Both the position numbers and the translations under genes were made by a program. Positions 34,490 through 46,900 of a stretch of DNA of 64,000 bases are shown here, piece after piece. The stretch is from Spirodela intermedia. Lineage: Eukaryota; Streptophyta; Magnoliopsida; Alismatales; Araceae. Positions within the stretch are counted from its first letter, which is position 1. Each line of letters opens with the position of its first letter. The stretch spans positions 2,664,501-2,728,500 of the forward strand of contig LR746281.1 of NCBI GenBank assembly GCA_902729315.2. The letters are read 5' to 3'. The notes below the pieces were generated by a model that was not told the DNA's origin, ran no database searches, and worked only from the letters and a program-made list of their open reading frames with translations.

Positions 34490-34740
34490 TTAGAAAGAAA
34501 AGGAGGGTGGTGTGATATCATTTTTTTCTCTTTTGAAACAATGGAATACTTGAAGAGGTTGAGTGAGCAGTCAAAGAGAACAAGGGATATAAATTGAGGA
34601 ATGAGGAGAAATTGTCATTCCCAACAAATGTAGGGGTCTTAGCACAAAAGGCCTTAAAACCACCCTGTTTCTTCTCTCCTCACTTAAGGAACGCACACAA
34701 CCCCAAGGAGAGGGGCCCATTATTTATACAATTGATAGGC
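34490..34740 (-). repeat. Probable 5' LTR (3' portion) of Copia1
   Basis: A primer-site-like word (minus strand agcatcaaagcc, near 34474-34485) sits just downstream. A TATAAATA on the minus strand (34721-34728) could be the LTR promoter. The upper end is not clear and the other LTR was not found, so the extent is approximate. Confidence 0.5.
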
Positions 34741-36950
34741 AAACCCACATTTAAAATCAAATAAAATATAAAGATATAAAAAAAGAGATTTTCTCGAGAA
34801 AATTTGGCACATCACGTATAATAATATATGATATGTTAAAGGATCTTTGACAAAGCTGGTGTATCTTGACATTTGTAGAGATCAAAGACATCGAAAAATA
34901 TCACCCTAACACATTTGTAGAATAACCTATTGAAAAGCTAGTAAAATTGATGACCTAATTGTACAATTTAATAGTAGGTCCACCCACATGTTGACCCAAA
35001 CAATCTTTGACCAATCTTATCTTAATTTTTTTATTTGAAAATGGTCAAAATTTTGGGTCTATAAAATAGATTTCATTAGAAGAGTTTTCAACAGACATCA
35101 AAATGAAAGATCAAATCAAAGTTCTACTACAAGATCAACCTCACCACAAGCTTCTTCAAGAATTCAAGCATCCTCAAAATCAACAAATCTCATAAATAAA
35201 TAAAAATTGTATATAAGTTTTTTATTTATACTTCTTATGTGAAGAAACTTTGGAAACTATTTGTAATGAGAGCAGAAGGACAAACTAGTGTATTGATGTC
35301 TAACATAGGGGGTGACAGACTTGTACAAACTATCATGTAAGTGCTTTGTTGATCTTGTCAATTGTGGTTCTAATTCTTTGAGGAATACAACTAGAAACCA
35401 AGGAAAAAACATAAATTAATTATTTTATAAAATTTTCTTTTTGCTGAAGATTGCATTTGCTCGAAGGTCAGAGAATCCAATTAATATTCAACACAAACCA
35501 CCAATCTTAAATGTATCATTATCATCATTATCTAATATAATCCAATTACATTCAAATGTTTAAATCGTTTCAATACATGATCTAATTCTTGCTTAAATTA
35601 TAATGTATTTTCTTCAAAAAATGTATAATTATTTCGATACTAAGAATGTAACATGAAATATCACTTGCAAAGGTCTAATGAGACTAAAGAGATCATTTGT
35701 GAAACTTGGTCTGTTTTCCTTTCAAAACGATTACAAAGCTAAGATTACAAATTCAAGTTTGGGAAATTTTCGAATTAAATTTTCCAGGAATTTATGATAG
35801 GTATGAATATTGGCATCACCTAGTTTTAGACACCAATGATCTAACATTTTGTCATTTTCATTTGTTAGGTGCCAAACATTTTATTATGCAAATCATTTCT
35901 GTAGTCATGGAAATAGATTTATTTTATTTAGGTTAATTATAGAAAGTATTTTCAATGCAAAGATAGTTGTTTCCTTTAGCATATGATTGACTAACACTAA
36001 GAACATTATGAGTTAAATTTCAGAAATTAAATCATATTTACTGTAGTATGAATTAGATATACAAACACTAGAGAATCATATAATTTTTCTTTTACTATTG
36101 TATTGAAAAATGACTGACCTTTAATCCTTTTATCAAATGTGAAAACCAAATTTTGTCTCTATTCATCTTTCTCAAGCGTTCATCATAAAGACACCTTATC
36201 ATTTCTGAAGATTTTTTTATGAGAGGAAAACTTTACTTAAGTAGAAAATAGTTTTGGCTTCTTGAGCATGAAATAGTCGCCCTCATCATTTTTTTCCTAT
36301 CCTTTTAGTGGGAATCCTCTTTCTATTTCCTCTAGCATGTAGCCTTTCCCTTTCTTGTAAAAAAAAAATATTTTACAAAACAAATTACTGTGTGAATTGT
36401 CTAATAAAAGAGGAAAATGACTTTCGATATTTCTTTTCCAAAAAGTAACATAGTTCTGGTTTTCCTAATGTCCTTTTGTTTCTTGGCATGTCATCCCGTT
36501 TATGTCTACCAGTTACGAATTTTTGGACATATCTTTTTGGCTGTCAAATTTTCTACTTCAAGTTTCTACCACTAGGTCCTTAACTTCCATTCTTAATTTA
36601 TTGCTTTTGAAAATTTATTTTTCAAGGCGCGACATCTTTTCTAAATATTCAAATTTATTCTTTCAAATCTATTTTTAATGATTTGACTCTCTAAAGTTCT
36701 CATAAAATTCATCAAAATAATCCTAAATTTCTTCAACAACGGCAGTACAAATTTTGTTCACATATTCCTCTTTCGTCTCATCTATGTTCTTCTTGTTTTT
36801 GGTACTGTACTCAAGAAACAGCAAGTGTTTGGTACAATTTCGCCACCTAGAGCCATTCATACTTTAATATTAAGTTATTACCCTAACAAAGGTTATTAGA
36901 GACGAGATCTTTGGAGAGTAGGCTCAGAGTGTCCAACTAAGATAGAGTAA
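34741..36950. other. AT-rich intergenic DNA, no gene seen
   Basis: No frame, LTR pair or RNA gene can be supported. A tctataaaataga TATA-like word near 35058 followed by aataaataaa near 35195 could belong to an old LTR, but no ends were found. Confidence 0.5.
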
Positions 36951-37616
36951 ACTGACTTTGATTGTTTGATCCAGTACTCACCGTAATATTTGACGGGAAT
37001 TCAAAAAGACATTCACTCCCCACCCACCGCCTGTTGATACCTCTTGTAGCCTTCTTCCAATCAAGAAATAAGTCTTCAAATTTAAATCGCGTCCTTCTAC
37101 TCTCCACTTTTTTAATATATTCTTCTCTTTTATTCTTCCCGATGTCCACATTTTCTTAACTTATAAAAGATCAACGAATCTAGTAGTCCACACATCCCGT
37201 CCTAAATACTGTTGTCACTCATCTGACGCTTTTATGTTTTCGTTGGATAAAAAAAGCGGTTCAAGCATACGCATTTCCTTCCAAGTTCCTCGAAAGCGGC
37301 TCCATGATTTCATGTGTATATGTGTGTGAGAGAGAGAGGAGGGGTGGGCCTAGAGGCTTTGACCCAAGTCATGATCATAGGAACTGTAGATAGAAGTACT
37401 GACAGAAGGGCGACACGAGAGGATGGCCGGGTCGGAATGTGTCGAAACAGATGACTCGCCGGCATTACACGGACAAGGAGGGTACGTAGAGAGATCCTGA
37501 CCTCTGTCGTTCCACTGTGGCCCTTTGGACGGCTAGTGCCCTTTTCTCTCGCCAGCCAGCTACAGCAGCAACAAAGCGAAGTTGGCTGAAGGGAGACCAA
37601 GAAGTCCAACTTTATC

Positions 37617-37621
<5 letters not shown>

Positions 37622-37647
<26 letters not shown>

Positions 37648-37649
37648 GC
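37622..37649. repeat. (CT)n microsatellite
   Basis: An uninterrupted run of about 14 CT units. Confidence 0.95.
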
Positions 37650-39175
37650 CCGTTCTCGCTCTTCAAGTCTGGCTTGCTCCTGTATATCAATCTTTGCGGA
37701 TCAGGCTACCTTTGAAAGACTTCAAACTTCGCCCTAGTGAGAGAAGAGAACTGGGGAAGTGCCTTTCTCTAGCCAAATGACCTCTCCTGGTCTATGCGAG
37801 TGGACAACTTCTTTACAGATCAAGGTCTAGGGGAATCGATTCCACATATCTCGTTTGCACGTGCACACGAGCATATGCGGGAGTCTGAGGGGTACATAGC
37901 TACACGCGCACGTACGTTTGCTTCCTACAGACATTGAAGTTACAACACTTGGAGACTACAGCAAGCTAGAGCTTTTAAAGCTATATCTTCCCTCAAATCA
38001 CCCATAAATTAATGGTGTGTTGATGCTGATTGTCATTATAGTAACCCATCTTAGGCCAATCGTTTCTTTCGTGATCTGTATATTCGGAGTCAGGCTGACC
38101 ATTTTGTACAAAACTTATGATTAGATATGAACACCTAACCTTTTCTACCTTTTTGCCGCTATTTCTCTCCCTTCTTCATTGTAGATGTGGAACTATATGC
38201 GAAGAGAATGCTAGAGGCGGCTAAAAGGGAAGCTGCGTGCTTTACCTTTTGGGTATATTAGTGGTTTAAATATTTTTTTCCTGACGGGAATCTACCGAAC
38301 GTACCATGGAGTAAGAATCTTGGAAGATTCTCGTAGCAATCGAGGAACACAGAAGCAGAAGCGATTCTATGCTCTTCTAGCAACGTCCAGTGTACCTCTA
38401 CGTGAACAGAAGCATTGAATGATATAGCCCATCAAAGTAAGCGGATTCATCGCGCGCACCGTCTGCTCGATGGAATACCCATCAGACTAAGTAAGATGTT
38501 CATACCGTGGAAGATATAATATTACGCACCTGATCACATTTTTATGGGGATATTTAACACTGTAATCTATATTTCTTAATTAGAACTAAGAGTTTTTACC
38601 TTCGGCTTATAACTTCGTAGCATATATTTAAAAAACTCATCCTTTCTGCCTTCGAATCCAAGATTTTGGCTTTCTACGCGCAGGTGACCTGCGAATTGAG
38701 TGCAACTTTCTGCTTATTGATGGACGGAACTCACAGAGTCCATGGCTTATGCCGAGCCATCTGACACATACTAGAGGTCCTCTTCTTCGGCGAGGATGGT
38801 GACTGGAGAGTTTTAGGGTGCATAGTTCCTGAGGAGGCTGTTCATGAGAGCTGCGTCGGATATGGTGTCTGTCGGAGAACGGTAAGATCGACCGCATTGA
38901 TGAAAGGGACCCTCCGGGATTTTTCATGGAGTTGGCGAGAAGGTGGCAGCCAGAAAAGTCGCGTCTGGCTATATTGCCGCACAGTGAGAGAAAAGCAGAA
39001 CGAAGCTCAGGGAGAGAGCAAGAGAGCGAGTAGTTGTATGTTTTAGAGAATTTGTGTGTGAGAGAGAGTGTGCTAGAGTATTTGGGAGGGAAACAGAGGT
39101 TGGCTAGAGAGTCTTGAGAGAGTGTTTGTGAGGTAGGTTAAGACGTTTTAAGAGTGAGAGAGCGAGAAAGCGAGA

Positions 39176-39290
39176 GAGAGGAGAAAAGAAAGAAAATGAG
39201 ATAAGAGCTCCGAGAGAGAGATAGAGAGAGAGAGATAGGAGAAAGAAAGAAGATGAGATAAAAGCTCCGAGAGAGAGTGACGAGAGATAG
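39176..39290. repeat. Direct repeat in GA-rich DNA
   Basis: Two copies of gagataa(g/a)agctccgagag with surrounding gaaagaaa words lie about 60 bases apart. Confidence 0.75.
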
Positions 39291-39292
39291 AA

Positions 39293-39319
39293 GGGGGGGG
39301 AGGGGGGGAGGGGGGGAGG
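39293..39319. repeat. G-tract with four runs of seven or eight G
   Basis: Runs of 7-8 G separated by single A bases give four G-runs in under 30 bases. This matches the pattern that can fold into a G-quadruplex on the plus strand. Folding is inference. Confidence 0.7.
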
Positions 39320-40009
39320 TCTATCTCTCCGAATCTTGGTCTTTTTCGAATGGAGAGGGGTTTTACCAGGGATGAAAAATGTGGGGTGGATTAGGGCATC
39401 CCACTGGTGCAACTTTCCAACCATAAGGCTTCTGTCTGACTATTAGAGTGCACCACCCCACCTACGCATAGCTAGGAACGTAGCACGTGAAGGGTTTCTG
39501 CGTGGTGGGGGGAAATAGGGTTCGGGTTAGTGTTTGGGGGGGAAGGGGGGCAGTTTAGGATAGGGCCCTGTGCTAACTATTCCCCAACGTCTCCTTCTCT
39601 CCCCCACCCCCCCCCCAACTCAACTGTTTGCCGGGAACACCGCCACGGCTAGAGTCTTTGAAGAATACACCCATGGTCAGTCAATAAACAACAGGTGAGT
39701 GGCTTCGGATACTAGGAAGGGAACAGGAGGGCACCCTTCCCCTCTGACACTGCCGTGCCCCGCCGCCGTGTCGCGGCAGGCTTGTCTGATGTGCGGTGGC
39801 GCCGCCCACACGCCGTCAATGCGTATTCTAGTCCCATATGATTATAAAGCATACGAACAAATGCAAGGATTATAAACAACGAATGACCGTCGACATGTTT
39901 TAGTTCTAATTCGTATGTGGGTACGCAGCAGACAGGAGTAAATTAATGGCGGCGGCTGCAGTGGAACAACTGATTAATGCCTAGTCTGTATGAAGCGGCT
40001 TCAATTCTC

Positions 40010-40880
40010 TCAGGGCTCGAGGCAAATAATCCGCAGATGCGCGAGAGGCCAGATTCAGTGTTGAATGTGATAGAGAACTTGAAGAGATAGAAAGTATAGA
40101 GAGAGAAAAGAATAAAATACGTTGAGGGACTTTCTGAGAATACGGGAGCTACCAGACTCAGCGATGTGCGAGGGAACTTGGGAGTAAGAGAGAGAGGCTA
40201 CGTGATGTGCTGAGGAATAAAATACGACAAGGGTCTTTTCTCTGTACGCGTACGATTAGTGCCAGTCGGAGATGAATGTGAGATAACTATGAGAGCGGCA
40301 GTGCTGGGGAGGGGGGGGAGAGAGAGAGAGAGATTGAGCGGCTACTTGACTTGCTGAGGAATAAAATACGAACAAGGGTCCTTTCTCTGAACGCAAATGA
40401 GAGCTGCCAGAGTCAGTGATAAATGTGAGAGAACTCAGAGAGTTAGATGAGAAGATACAGAGAGACACTGAGGGGCTATTCGACGTGCAAAAGAATAAAA
40501 TACGAGCTGTGGTCTTTTCTCTGTACGCATACTAGACGCTTCAGCTTTGGCGATGAAAGAATGATAACTCATAGACATGTCGACATACAGAGAGAACATA
40601 GAGTGAGAATGAGAGAAAAGGGGGGATTCGAAGGCTCTTGACGTGCTGAGGAATATGATACGACCGGAGGTTTTTTCCTGTACGCATACGTGACATACCA
40701 GGTTCAGTGGTGAACATGTGAGAACTCGGAGATGAGTCGACACACAGAGAACTAGAATGAGAGACAGAAGATAAAGAGATGGGTCGACGGTTACTAGACG
40801 CATTGAGGAATAAAATACGGCTAAAGGTCTTTCCTCTGATGTGTGCGAGAGCTGCGGTTTTCAGTGATGAATGCGAGATA
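40010..40880. repeat. Degenerate tandem array, unit about 105-158 bp
   Basis: The word aataaaatacg (once aatatgatacg) recurs at 40111, 40216, 40360, 40494, 40652 and 40809. Each is followed by ggtctttt(c/t)tctg, tacgcata, a ccagattcagtgatgaa-like block and a GA-rich tail, then gacgtgctgag before the next. At least six units are visible. No protein frame is conserved between units. Confidence 0.85.
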
Positions 40881-40914
40881 TTATAAGGAGGTCGAGGAAG
40901 ATACAGAATCAGTG

Positions 40915-40918
<4 letters not shown>

Positions 40919-40968
<50 letters not shown>
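40919..40968. repeat. (AG)n microsatellite
   Basis: About 25 AG units, followed by an imperfect extension to 40978. Confidence 0.95.
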
Positions 40969-40978
<10 letters not shown>

Positions 40979-41544
40979 TATTTTTTTATGCGTACTATTG
41001 AAAGAGCGTATGCCCTAGGGCCACCTCCGGTCTCTCCTCTACCCCCTCCACCCCCCGTCACTCCATGATTCAATAACAGTCGTGAAGGTGTGATTGGTGA
41101 GGTGACCGCTGCATGAGAACGGCGGGCTCCGATCAGAATCTCAGACTAATTGAAACGAGACTGAACTTATCTCAACGAGAGAAGAAGACATCGAGAAGAA
41201 ATCCCATTAGTAGCAGCAATCTTTAATCTCTGTAGGAAAGAATTTCAACTGATAATAGCAATCGGCAGGAACAGCCTACGCTACGCAGAAGGATAGGTGA
41301 GATATGTCCAACGAGGGAGTCACATCCGCCCGTCTACTCGGTATACAGTTGAGAGAGGAGGCGAAGCTCATTTGGTTTCATGAGCGAACCATCGACAGCT
41401 GAGACGTGAATTCTGATCAGAAGAGATACTTCAAACACCTAGTTCATGACACGAGGAGCTAGAGAACAGACAAAAGTGGAAGAAATGGAGCTGGGGAGAG
41501 GCATAGGGGAATGCTTCTTTGGTCGTTAATGTCCGCCGTCTCGT

Positions 41545-41603
<59 letters not shown>

Positions 41604-42044
41604 CTATCGGCCCCCAACTGTTCTTTTGGAATTCTCGGGCCTAACCCATGCAACTGCCTAGCTATTATTTGTCTCCACTCCCAAGAATTGAAGAACGGGG
41701 AGAAGAAACGAGGGCTCGAAATCATAGACCAATTAATTGATATTTTTCTCGCTTAATAATATAAAACGCGCCAAAATATCGGAGACAACACCCTGGATAC
41801 TTAGATGAAAGTAAAACTGAGTTCCTATCTAAAAACTTAGATGAATGTAGATTGAGTTGAAACAAGGAAACCCGTTTCTTGTTCTCGTCTCCTCTAAACA
41901 ATGCAGAAGATAAAGAAGACTGAAAACTCACATGAATCTCCGTCATCCGTCCGGCAACTATCCATCGATAATAATCCTCAATGGCTATAGATCACTGAGC
42001 AGCGAAGGTTGTTCTTCTAACGATCATGGAGGCTTCGACGTCCT
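40979..42044. other. 3' flank of the zinc-finger gene, no further gene seen
   Basis: It holds a (CT)n run at 41554-41600 and otherwise unremarkable sequence. The 3' untranslated region of the minus-strand gene should extend into the upper part; I see no clear poly(A) signal. Confidence 0.5.
41554..41600. repeat. (CT)n microsatellite
   Basis: About 23 CT units preceded by a run of C. Confidence 0.95.
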
Positions 42045-43325
42045 CTAGGGTCTCGGATGAGAAAAGAAATGCGTACCCGCCATGAAGGCGCTAAGCGGAG
42101 CCGGGTACAAGGAAGCCGGATCGAGCATTGAAGAGGCCGCCGCGGCGGCAGCAACGGCCGTGGTGATGCTGGTGGCTGCAGCGCCGGTTGTGGTGATGGC
42201 GGCGGCAGCGACAGCGGAGGAAGAGGACTCGTCGCCTGGGTGAGAGTAGTGAGAGTCGGGTCCTTGGTCATAGAGGATACCCTTGAAGACGTGCCCGGCG
42301 ATGCTGACCGCGGTCTGGTAGGCGTACTGGTCCTCCGCCTCGTCGACCGCTGAGACTCTCACGCAGCGGAATACCGCCGGCGAGCTAACCTCAGGCGGGA
42401 AGGTCATAACCGCCTCAAGCCCTCCTGGGGAACCATTATTGTAGGAATTTATCAGTAGAAATGAAGACATAGATAGAGAAAAAGTGTCCATGGTTCCAAT
42501 CTCTCATCATTTCACATAGTTTTTCGGTCTCATATACGACGAGTTCGTTTTAACATCGCGCTCCTGAGTGCACTGCGAGGCGATCTGCTTTCCAATACAG
42601 AATCATTCCTATGATGAATATGACCGGACTGCAGTTTGTGATCTAATGATTGATTTCGAGTTCATGCTTCAAAACGGAAAGATGCGGACAATGTTTCACA
42701 TACCAGAGGTGGTAGAGGTGGTGGCCATGGTAGCCGGGATGCGGGTGCAGGCAAGGCCGCCGCCCATCTCTCTGGGTCGCTTGGAATGCTCGCCGCCGCT
42801 GCCGCTGCCGCTGCCGCGGACGACGAGTTGCTGCTGATGTTGCATGGCGGCAGCGAGTTGCTGCTGGCGCTCCCGGCGCTTAGCGGCGGGGACCCAGGTG
42901 CTCTTGACGTGAGTGGGGCACTGGAAGCCACGGCTCTTGCAGCAAGTGCGACACCGCATGTGCTCGCAGTCCTTCTTCGCCTGGTTTCCACAGTCCTGGC
43001 AGCTCATGCCGCCGCCGCTTCCTGTCTTCGCGCCCCGTGAAGATCCGCCGCCACTGCTTCCCGCTACCGCCCCCGCCGGATCGTCCAGCATCATACCCAG
43101 CCCCGGGGCATAGAGGTGGTGGTGCTGCGGCCGCTGCTGCTGCTGGAGCTGCTGGTGGTGGTGCTGCCATAGCTCGAAGCCCTTGGTGTAGGAGGGAATC
43201 TCTTGAGCGTGTCTTGCCCCGCCGCCACCGCTGGTGTAGAGGAAGAGATTATCTGTCGGGATCTGGTCTCCCGGAGCCTGGTTATGGGCGCTGCCCCCAC
43301 CGCCTCCTAGAGAGAATCCCGCCAT
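42045..43325 (-). CDS. SRS: SHI/STY/LRP1-family zinc-finger transcription factor
   Basis: The exons are 43325-42704 and 42424-42045; the 279-nt intron starts GTATGT and ends CCCCAG. The spliced frame gives 333 aa. Residues about 109-139 hold the family RING-like finger with C109, C112, C120, C125, C128, C136 and H139, followed by a basic [10 protein letters not shown] stretch. Residues about 219-264 are the IGGH domain, reading [17 protein letters not shown]. Gly-, Gln/His- and Ala-rich stretches flank them. Known members are plant-specific nuclear activators of auxin-biosynthesis and organ-development genes. The intron between finger and IGGH domain fits the family. The start is the first ATG of the frame. 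Which SRS member it is cannot be settled without a tree. Confidence 0.95.
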
Positions 43326-43968
43326 TGCCTCTTCCTCCTCTCAGCCAATCGAAGATCCATGACAAGAAAGACTATGCCCTCTCTTAACCCTTCCCGCACA
43401 TCTCTCCTTTACAGAGAATTCAAGGATTAGGGTTTGAAAGAACGACAAGAGACAAGGTTTTCACTCTCTTGATGTCGCTTTTCGACGGAATAGGCGAACA
43501 CGCGGAATCCTTCAGTAAAAGCAAGAAGAGAGAGGTCAAGGAAGGAGGGGGAGGAGGAAGGAGAACCCCTACCACCTCTTGCTCTTCTCCTCTTTGCTCC
43601 CTCTTTGGCCTGCAGCCTCTCTCTTCCCGCTGCCACTTCCCTTCTTCTGCCTCTCCTTTGTTTCCCTCTTTTGTCTACACACCCACGTCGGCGTCGGATT
43701 TTTCTTCCCCTTTCGGTAATGATACATGTTGATAATATACCATTACACTAACATTTATGTCTCTGCCACTATCTCTCTCTCTTTCTCACAAACACACACT
43801 CTCTTTCTCTCTCTCTCTCTCTCCCGCTCTTGTTCGCTCGCCAGTAACCTAAGAAGCTACAGAGGCCAAGCGGCGGAAACAGCAACAGCCGTAGCAGCGA
43901 CAGCGGCAGCAGGGAGGAGCAGCTTCTACTCCCTCCTTTTCTCCTCGAAATCCTTCTCGCTGTCTCTC
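43326..43968 (-). other. Probable 5' leader of the SRS gene with upstream frame
   Basis: If the TATA box at 43969 is used, the leader is about 600 nt. It contains a GA-rich tract (43799-43825 read on the minus strand) and an upstream open frame of 69 codons (43636-43427) that stops about 100 nt before the main ATG. Translation control by this frame is inference; an unseen leader intron is possible. Confidence 0.5.
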
Positions 43969-43976
43969 TATTTATA
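43969..43976 (-). promoter_or_regulatory. TATA box, candidate core promoter of the SRS gene
   Basis: The minus strand reads TATAAATA inside tgtataaatagagag, about 640 bases upstream of the start codon. It is a perfect plant TATA consensus in a GA-rich setting. Confidence 0.6.
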
Positions 43977-46900
43977 CAAACCTACATAAATCCGCTGTCT
44001 CTCTTTCCTCTCTGACTCGCTTCTCGCCTGGAGATCTGCTCTTCCTCTCTCTAGCTCATTTCTATGACCCGGCGACCAGAGGGAGGGGAGAAGAGGCAAT
44101 TAAGAGGGAAGTAGAGCAGTACTTCGCCGCCGCCGTGGAGAGGTGTAAGAAAGAAAGAGTGTCTTTGCGCAGGTCTTCCTACACCGCTCCTCTCCTGCTC
44201 TCTCTACCTTTCGCTGCTCCTTCCCCTCCTCCGCAGCTCAATTTAATGCACCACGACCCATATCACCCTTTCGACCCCCCAGATTCTTCGTCACTCATCT
44301 CTAAGCCGACTACCGTTCTCTCTCCAACTTTCTCACCCAAAGTAATTACTTCTCTCTCCGAATTCCCGAGTCAAACATACCTCTCTTTTACTTCCCGAGC
44401 CAAATACGCCTCTCTCTCTCTCTCTCTCGTGCGCTTCATTCGAATTTTGAATTTTACCCACTAGAAACTCACATCTACATCGACGCCCTTAAGTTCCTTA
44501 AATCCGTTTGTCCCCCCCAAAACCTATAATCTTAGATTTTTTAAATATTCCTGCAAGTAGGAGAGATTTATCAGCAGGCATTTATGTTTATATACGCAAA
44601 TAGTAAACTTTATGCAGTCTAAACATGATAATATGACTTCAAAAGTGTTCAGTGCAAAGATATCTAGCACAAAATCTTTAATAGAGAAATACGATTACAC
44701 AGGTGACGACAACGCCCAGGTTTACCGGTAGCTGATTACCGTTTACCATCATATCCCCTAGTCCTCGATCTACCGTTGCGAGGGGATCGGATGGCCAGCG
44801 TCCGCCGCCGCGTTGGCCCCGTCCGCCTGCCGCCGTCCGTCCTTGTACCGTAAAAACCGCTGCTCTAATCGCCGCCGCCCGGGGCCTCTCCGTGTCGCCT
44901 TTATCGCGACGAGGGGCTCCACGTTGATTTGTTAGTCTACGTTCAGTAAATAAATACACACTGATAGATAGATGTGCGCTTATACGTCACCTTCTACACA
45001 TGTTGCAGCGTCATGAAAATTCTAGTGAGAGAGTCATTTAGAGCGAGAGAGAGAGAAAGAGAGGGGAAGAAGAGACAGCAGAGAGCTGGGAGGAGGGGGA
45101 GAGAAAAAGGGGGGAGGTGCAGACGGTGATGGGAAGGGGAAGGAATCGTCTAAAAGAAGAAAGAGGATACCGAGGATTACGTAGAGAAGACGGAGGACTT
45201 GACAGGCAGTTCTGTGCATCGTCTTCTTCTTCCCGCTCGTCTCGTGGCGAACTGAGGATGAAAACTGGGAGAAAGCATGAATTTAATGGACAGTAGAGAG
45301 AGAAAGACGTGGGTATGTCTTCGTCGTCGCAGTTGTCATTCTTCTGTGTGCTATCGCGTGTGGATTTCAGATCACTCAAGTAGGCACTGAGTGCCCGAAC
45401 AGACCTCTCTCTCTCTCTTCTCTCTCATGACTTTCTCTTTCTCCATTGGGGTCACCTCGTATTACTCCGGCTAGCTCTTCTAGTTAGAGTACTGGAGAGC
45501 CAGTTATTTACCATTATTGTATGCGTAGTTAATACTTGACCCCGCCGGCCCGAAATCCCGGCGAGGACGGCTACCACGGCCGGAGGCGGGATAGGAAGCC
45601 GTGCCGATCCCGGACTCCGACACCGCAGCCCTCCCTCCTCGCCGTTGACGTACATTGACCTTTTATGATAAAGAATGAAAAAGAACCCAACTTTTCTTAT
45701 TCCTCGCCGCTCTTCACGGAGGAGCTTCTCCGGCGGAGGTATCGTCCCTGGCGTGCTAGTGCGAGGTATAGAGAGAGAGAGAGGGAGGGCGGATAGTGCA
45801 AATAAACTATAGAGTTGATTAATGGGAGGAGACACGAATGATTCTGCCGCTCTCAATAATTGTGTACGTCTCTCCCTGTCTCTATTTTTCTCGAGCCCTG
45901 AGCTCGCCCATCCCGGGGGGGTTCGAGTTGACTCCCTTCCCTCCCTCTATTTCTCTCTCTTCTAGTGCTCTCCAAATTTGAAGCTTTTCCGATTCCAGCC
46001 CTCTTTACGCAAACACGAGAATAGATGGAGGGACGAGGCTGGAGCGAAGTACCCAAATCCCTATGCCAACAAACTCCCTCTTGGCTCCTCACAAGACCAC
46101 TGGCGCCGTTAAACTAAAAGATCCCAGAACTAAGGATAACTACGTTAGTCGAGGAGCAGGAACTGGCGTCCTCGGTAGAAATCGAAAGTATCAGAGGTCT
46201 GGGCTTCTCTTTCTCTCTCCAGATTTCTCTCTCTCTCATCTTGTCAAAGCCTACCGTCACCTTATTCATGGTGACTGAGGTCCATTAGAGTCTGTTCAGG
46301 CCAGAACGGCGGCTCTCTGAGCTGAGAGACGCCGGTGAGTAGACGGACAACGAGAGGGATAGATAGAGAGAGAGAGAGAGAGAGAGTGCCGGGAGCCGCA
46401 CGTGCCGGAGATACGCAAACCACTAATTAAAATGCCACAAGTCCCGCTGCGTCTGTGCGCGCCTCACCTCACCTCATCTCGACATGACAGCCCTCCATCC
46501 CTCTCACTCCACTGTGTGATGTGATCTCACTCCCTCTCCTGTCCGTCCCTCTTCCCTGTGCAGGTTTCCCTTGGATGTCCTCCTGTCCCCATGACTTGAC
46601 TCCCACCTATCACTCTCTCTCTCTCTTTCTCTCAGGTAAACCAGATGGGCGCTTGGTGGATTATACGTATGAGGACGCGCCTCATCTTCGTAGACGAATC
46701 TGTGGAGGGGTCTACTCCCGATCTTATAACCAGTTGATTTTTCAATGGCAGAGAACAGAAGGAAACAGTGAAATTCTCCCTTTCTCTCTCCTCCGACGCA
46801 ATTGATGTTAGGGCCACCTCTCATGAGGGGGCAGCCTCCAAAAGTAGGAACAGTGCAAGACACGACCAGCGCGACTCCCGCCTTCGTAGGCATGCATCCG

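Larger units (their letters stand above)
36951..40009. other. GA/CT-rich intergenic DNA, no gene supported
   Basis: Base composition changes here from AT-rich transposon debris to a mixed, purine/pyrimidine-skewed texture. Frames at 37310-37690 and 38637-38927 are low-complexity or unrecognised and lack exon structure. The stretch is downstream of the minus-strand zinc-finger gene. Confidence 0.5.

Noticed and set aside
35050-35200. LTR-like unit with TATA and poly(A) words
   Set aside because: No TG...CA ends, primer site or second copy could be found.
37310-37690. 126-codon minus-strand frame with an ERERERER run
   Set aside because: The run is a translated (CT)n microsatellite; the remainder matches no family and lacks exon structure.
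42786-43387. Plus-strand frames over the SRS gene (84, 66 and 116 codons)
   Set aside because: They are shadows of the GC-rich coding strand; the minus-strand product has the diagnostic zinc finger.
45038-45379. 113-codon Ser-rich minus-strand frame
   Set aside because: It is a low-complexity frame over GA-rich DNA, and other frames overlap it equally well.
45452-45856. 134-codon minus-strand frame
   Set aside because: It has no recognisable domain, ends in repeat-derived sequence, and sits in the GA-rich upstream region of the SRS gene. It is not excluded as an exon but not supportable.
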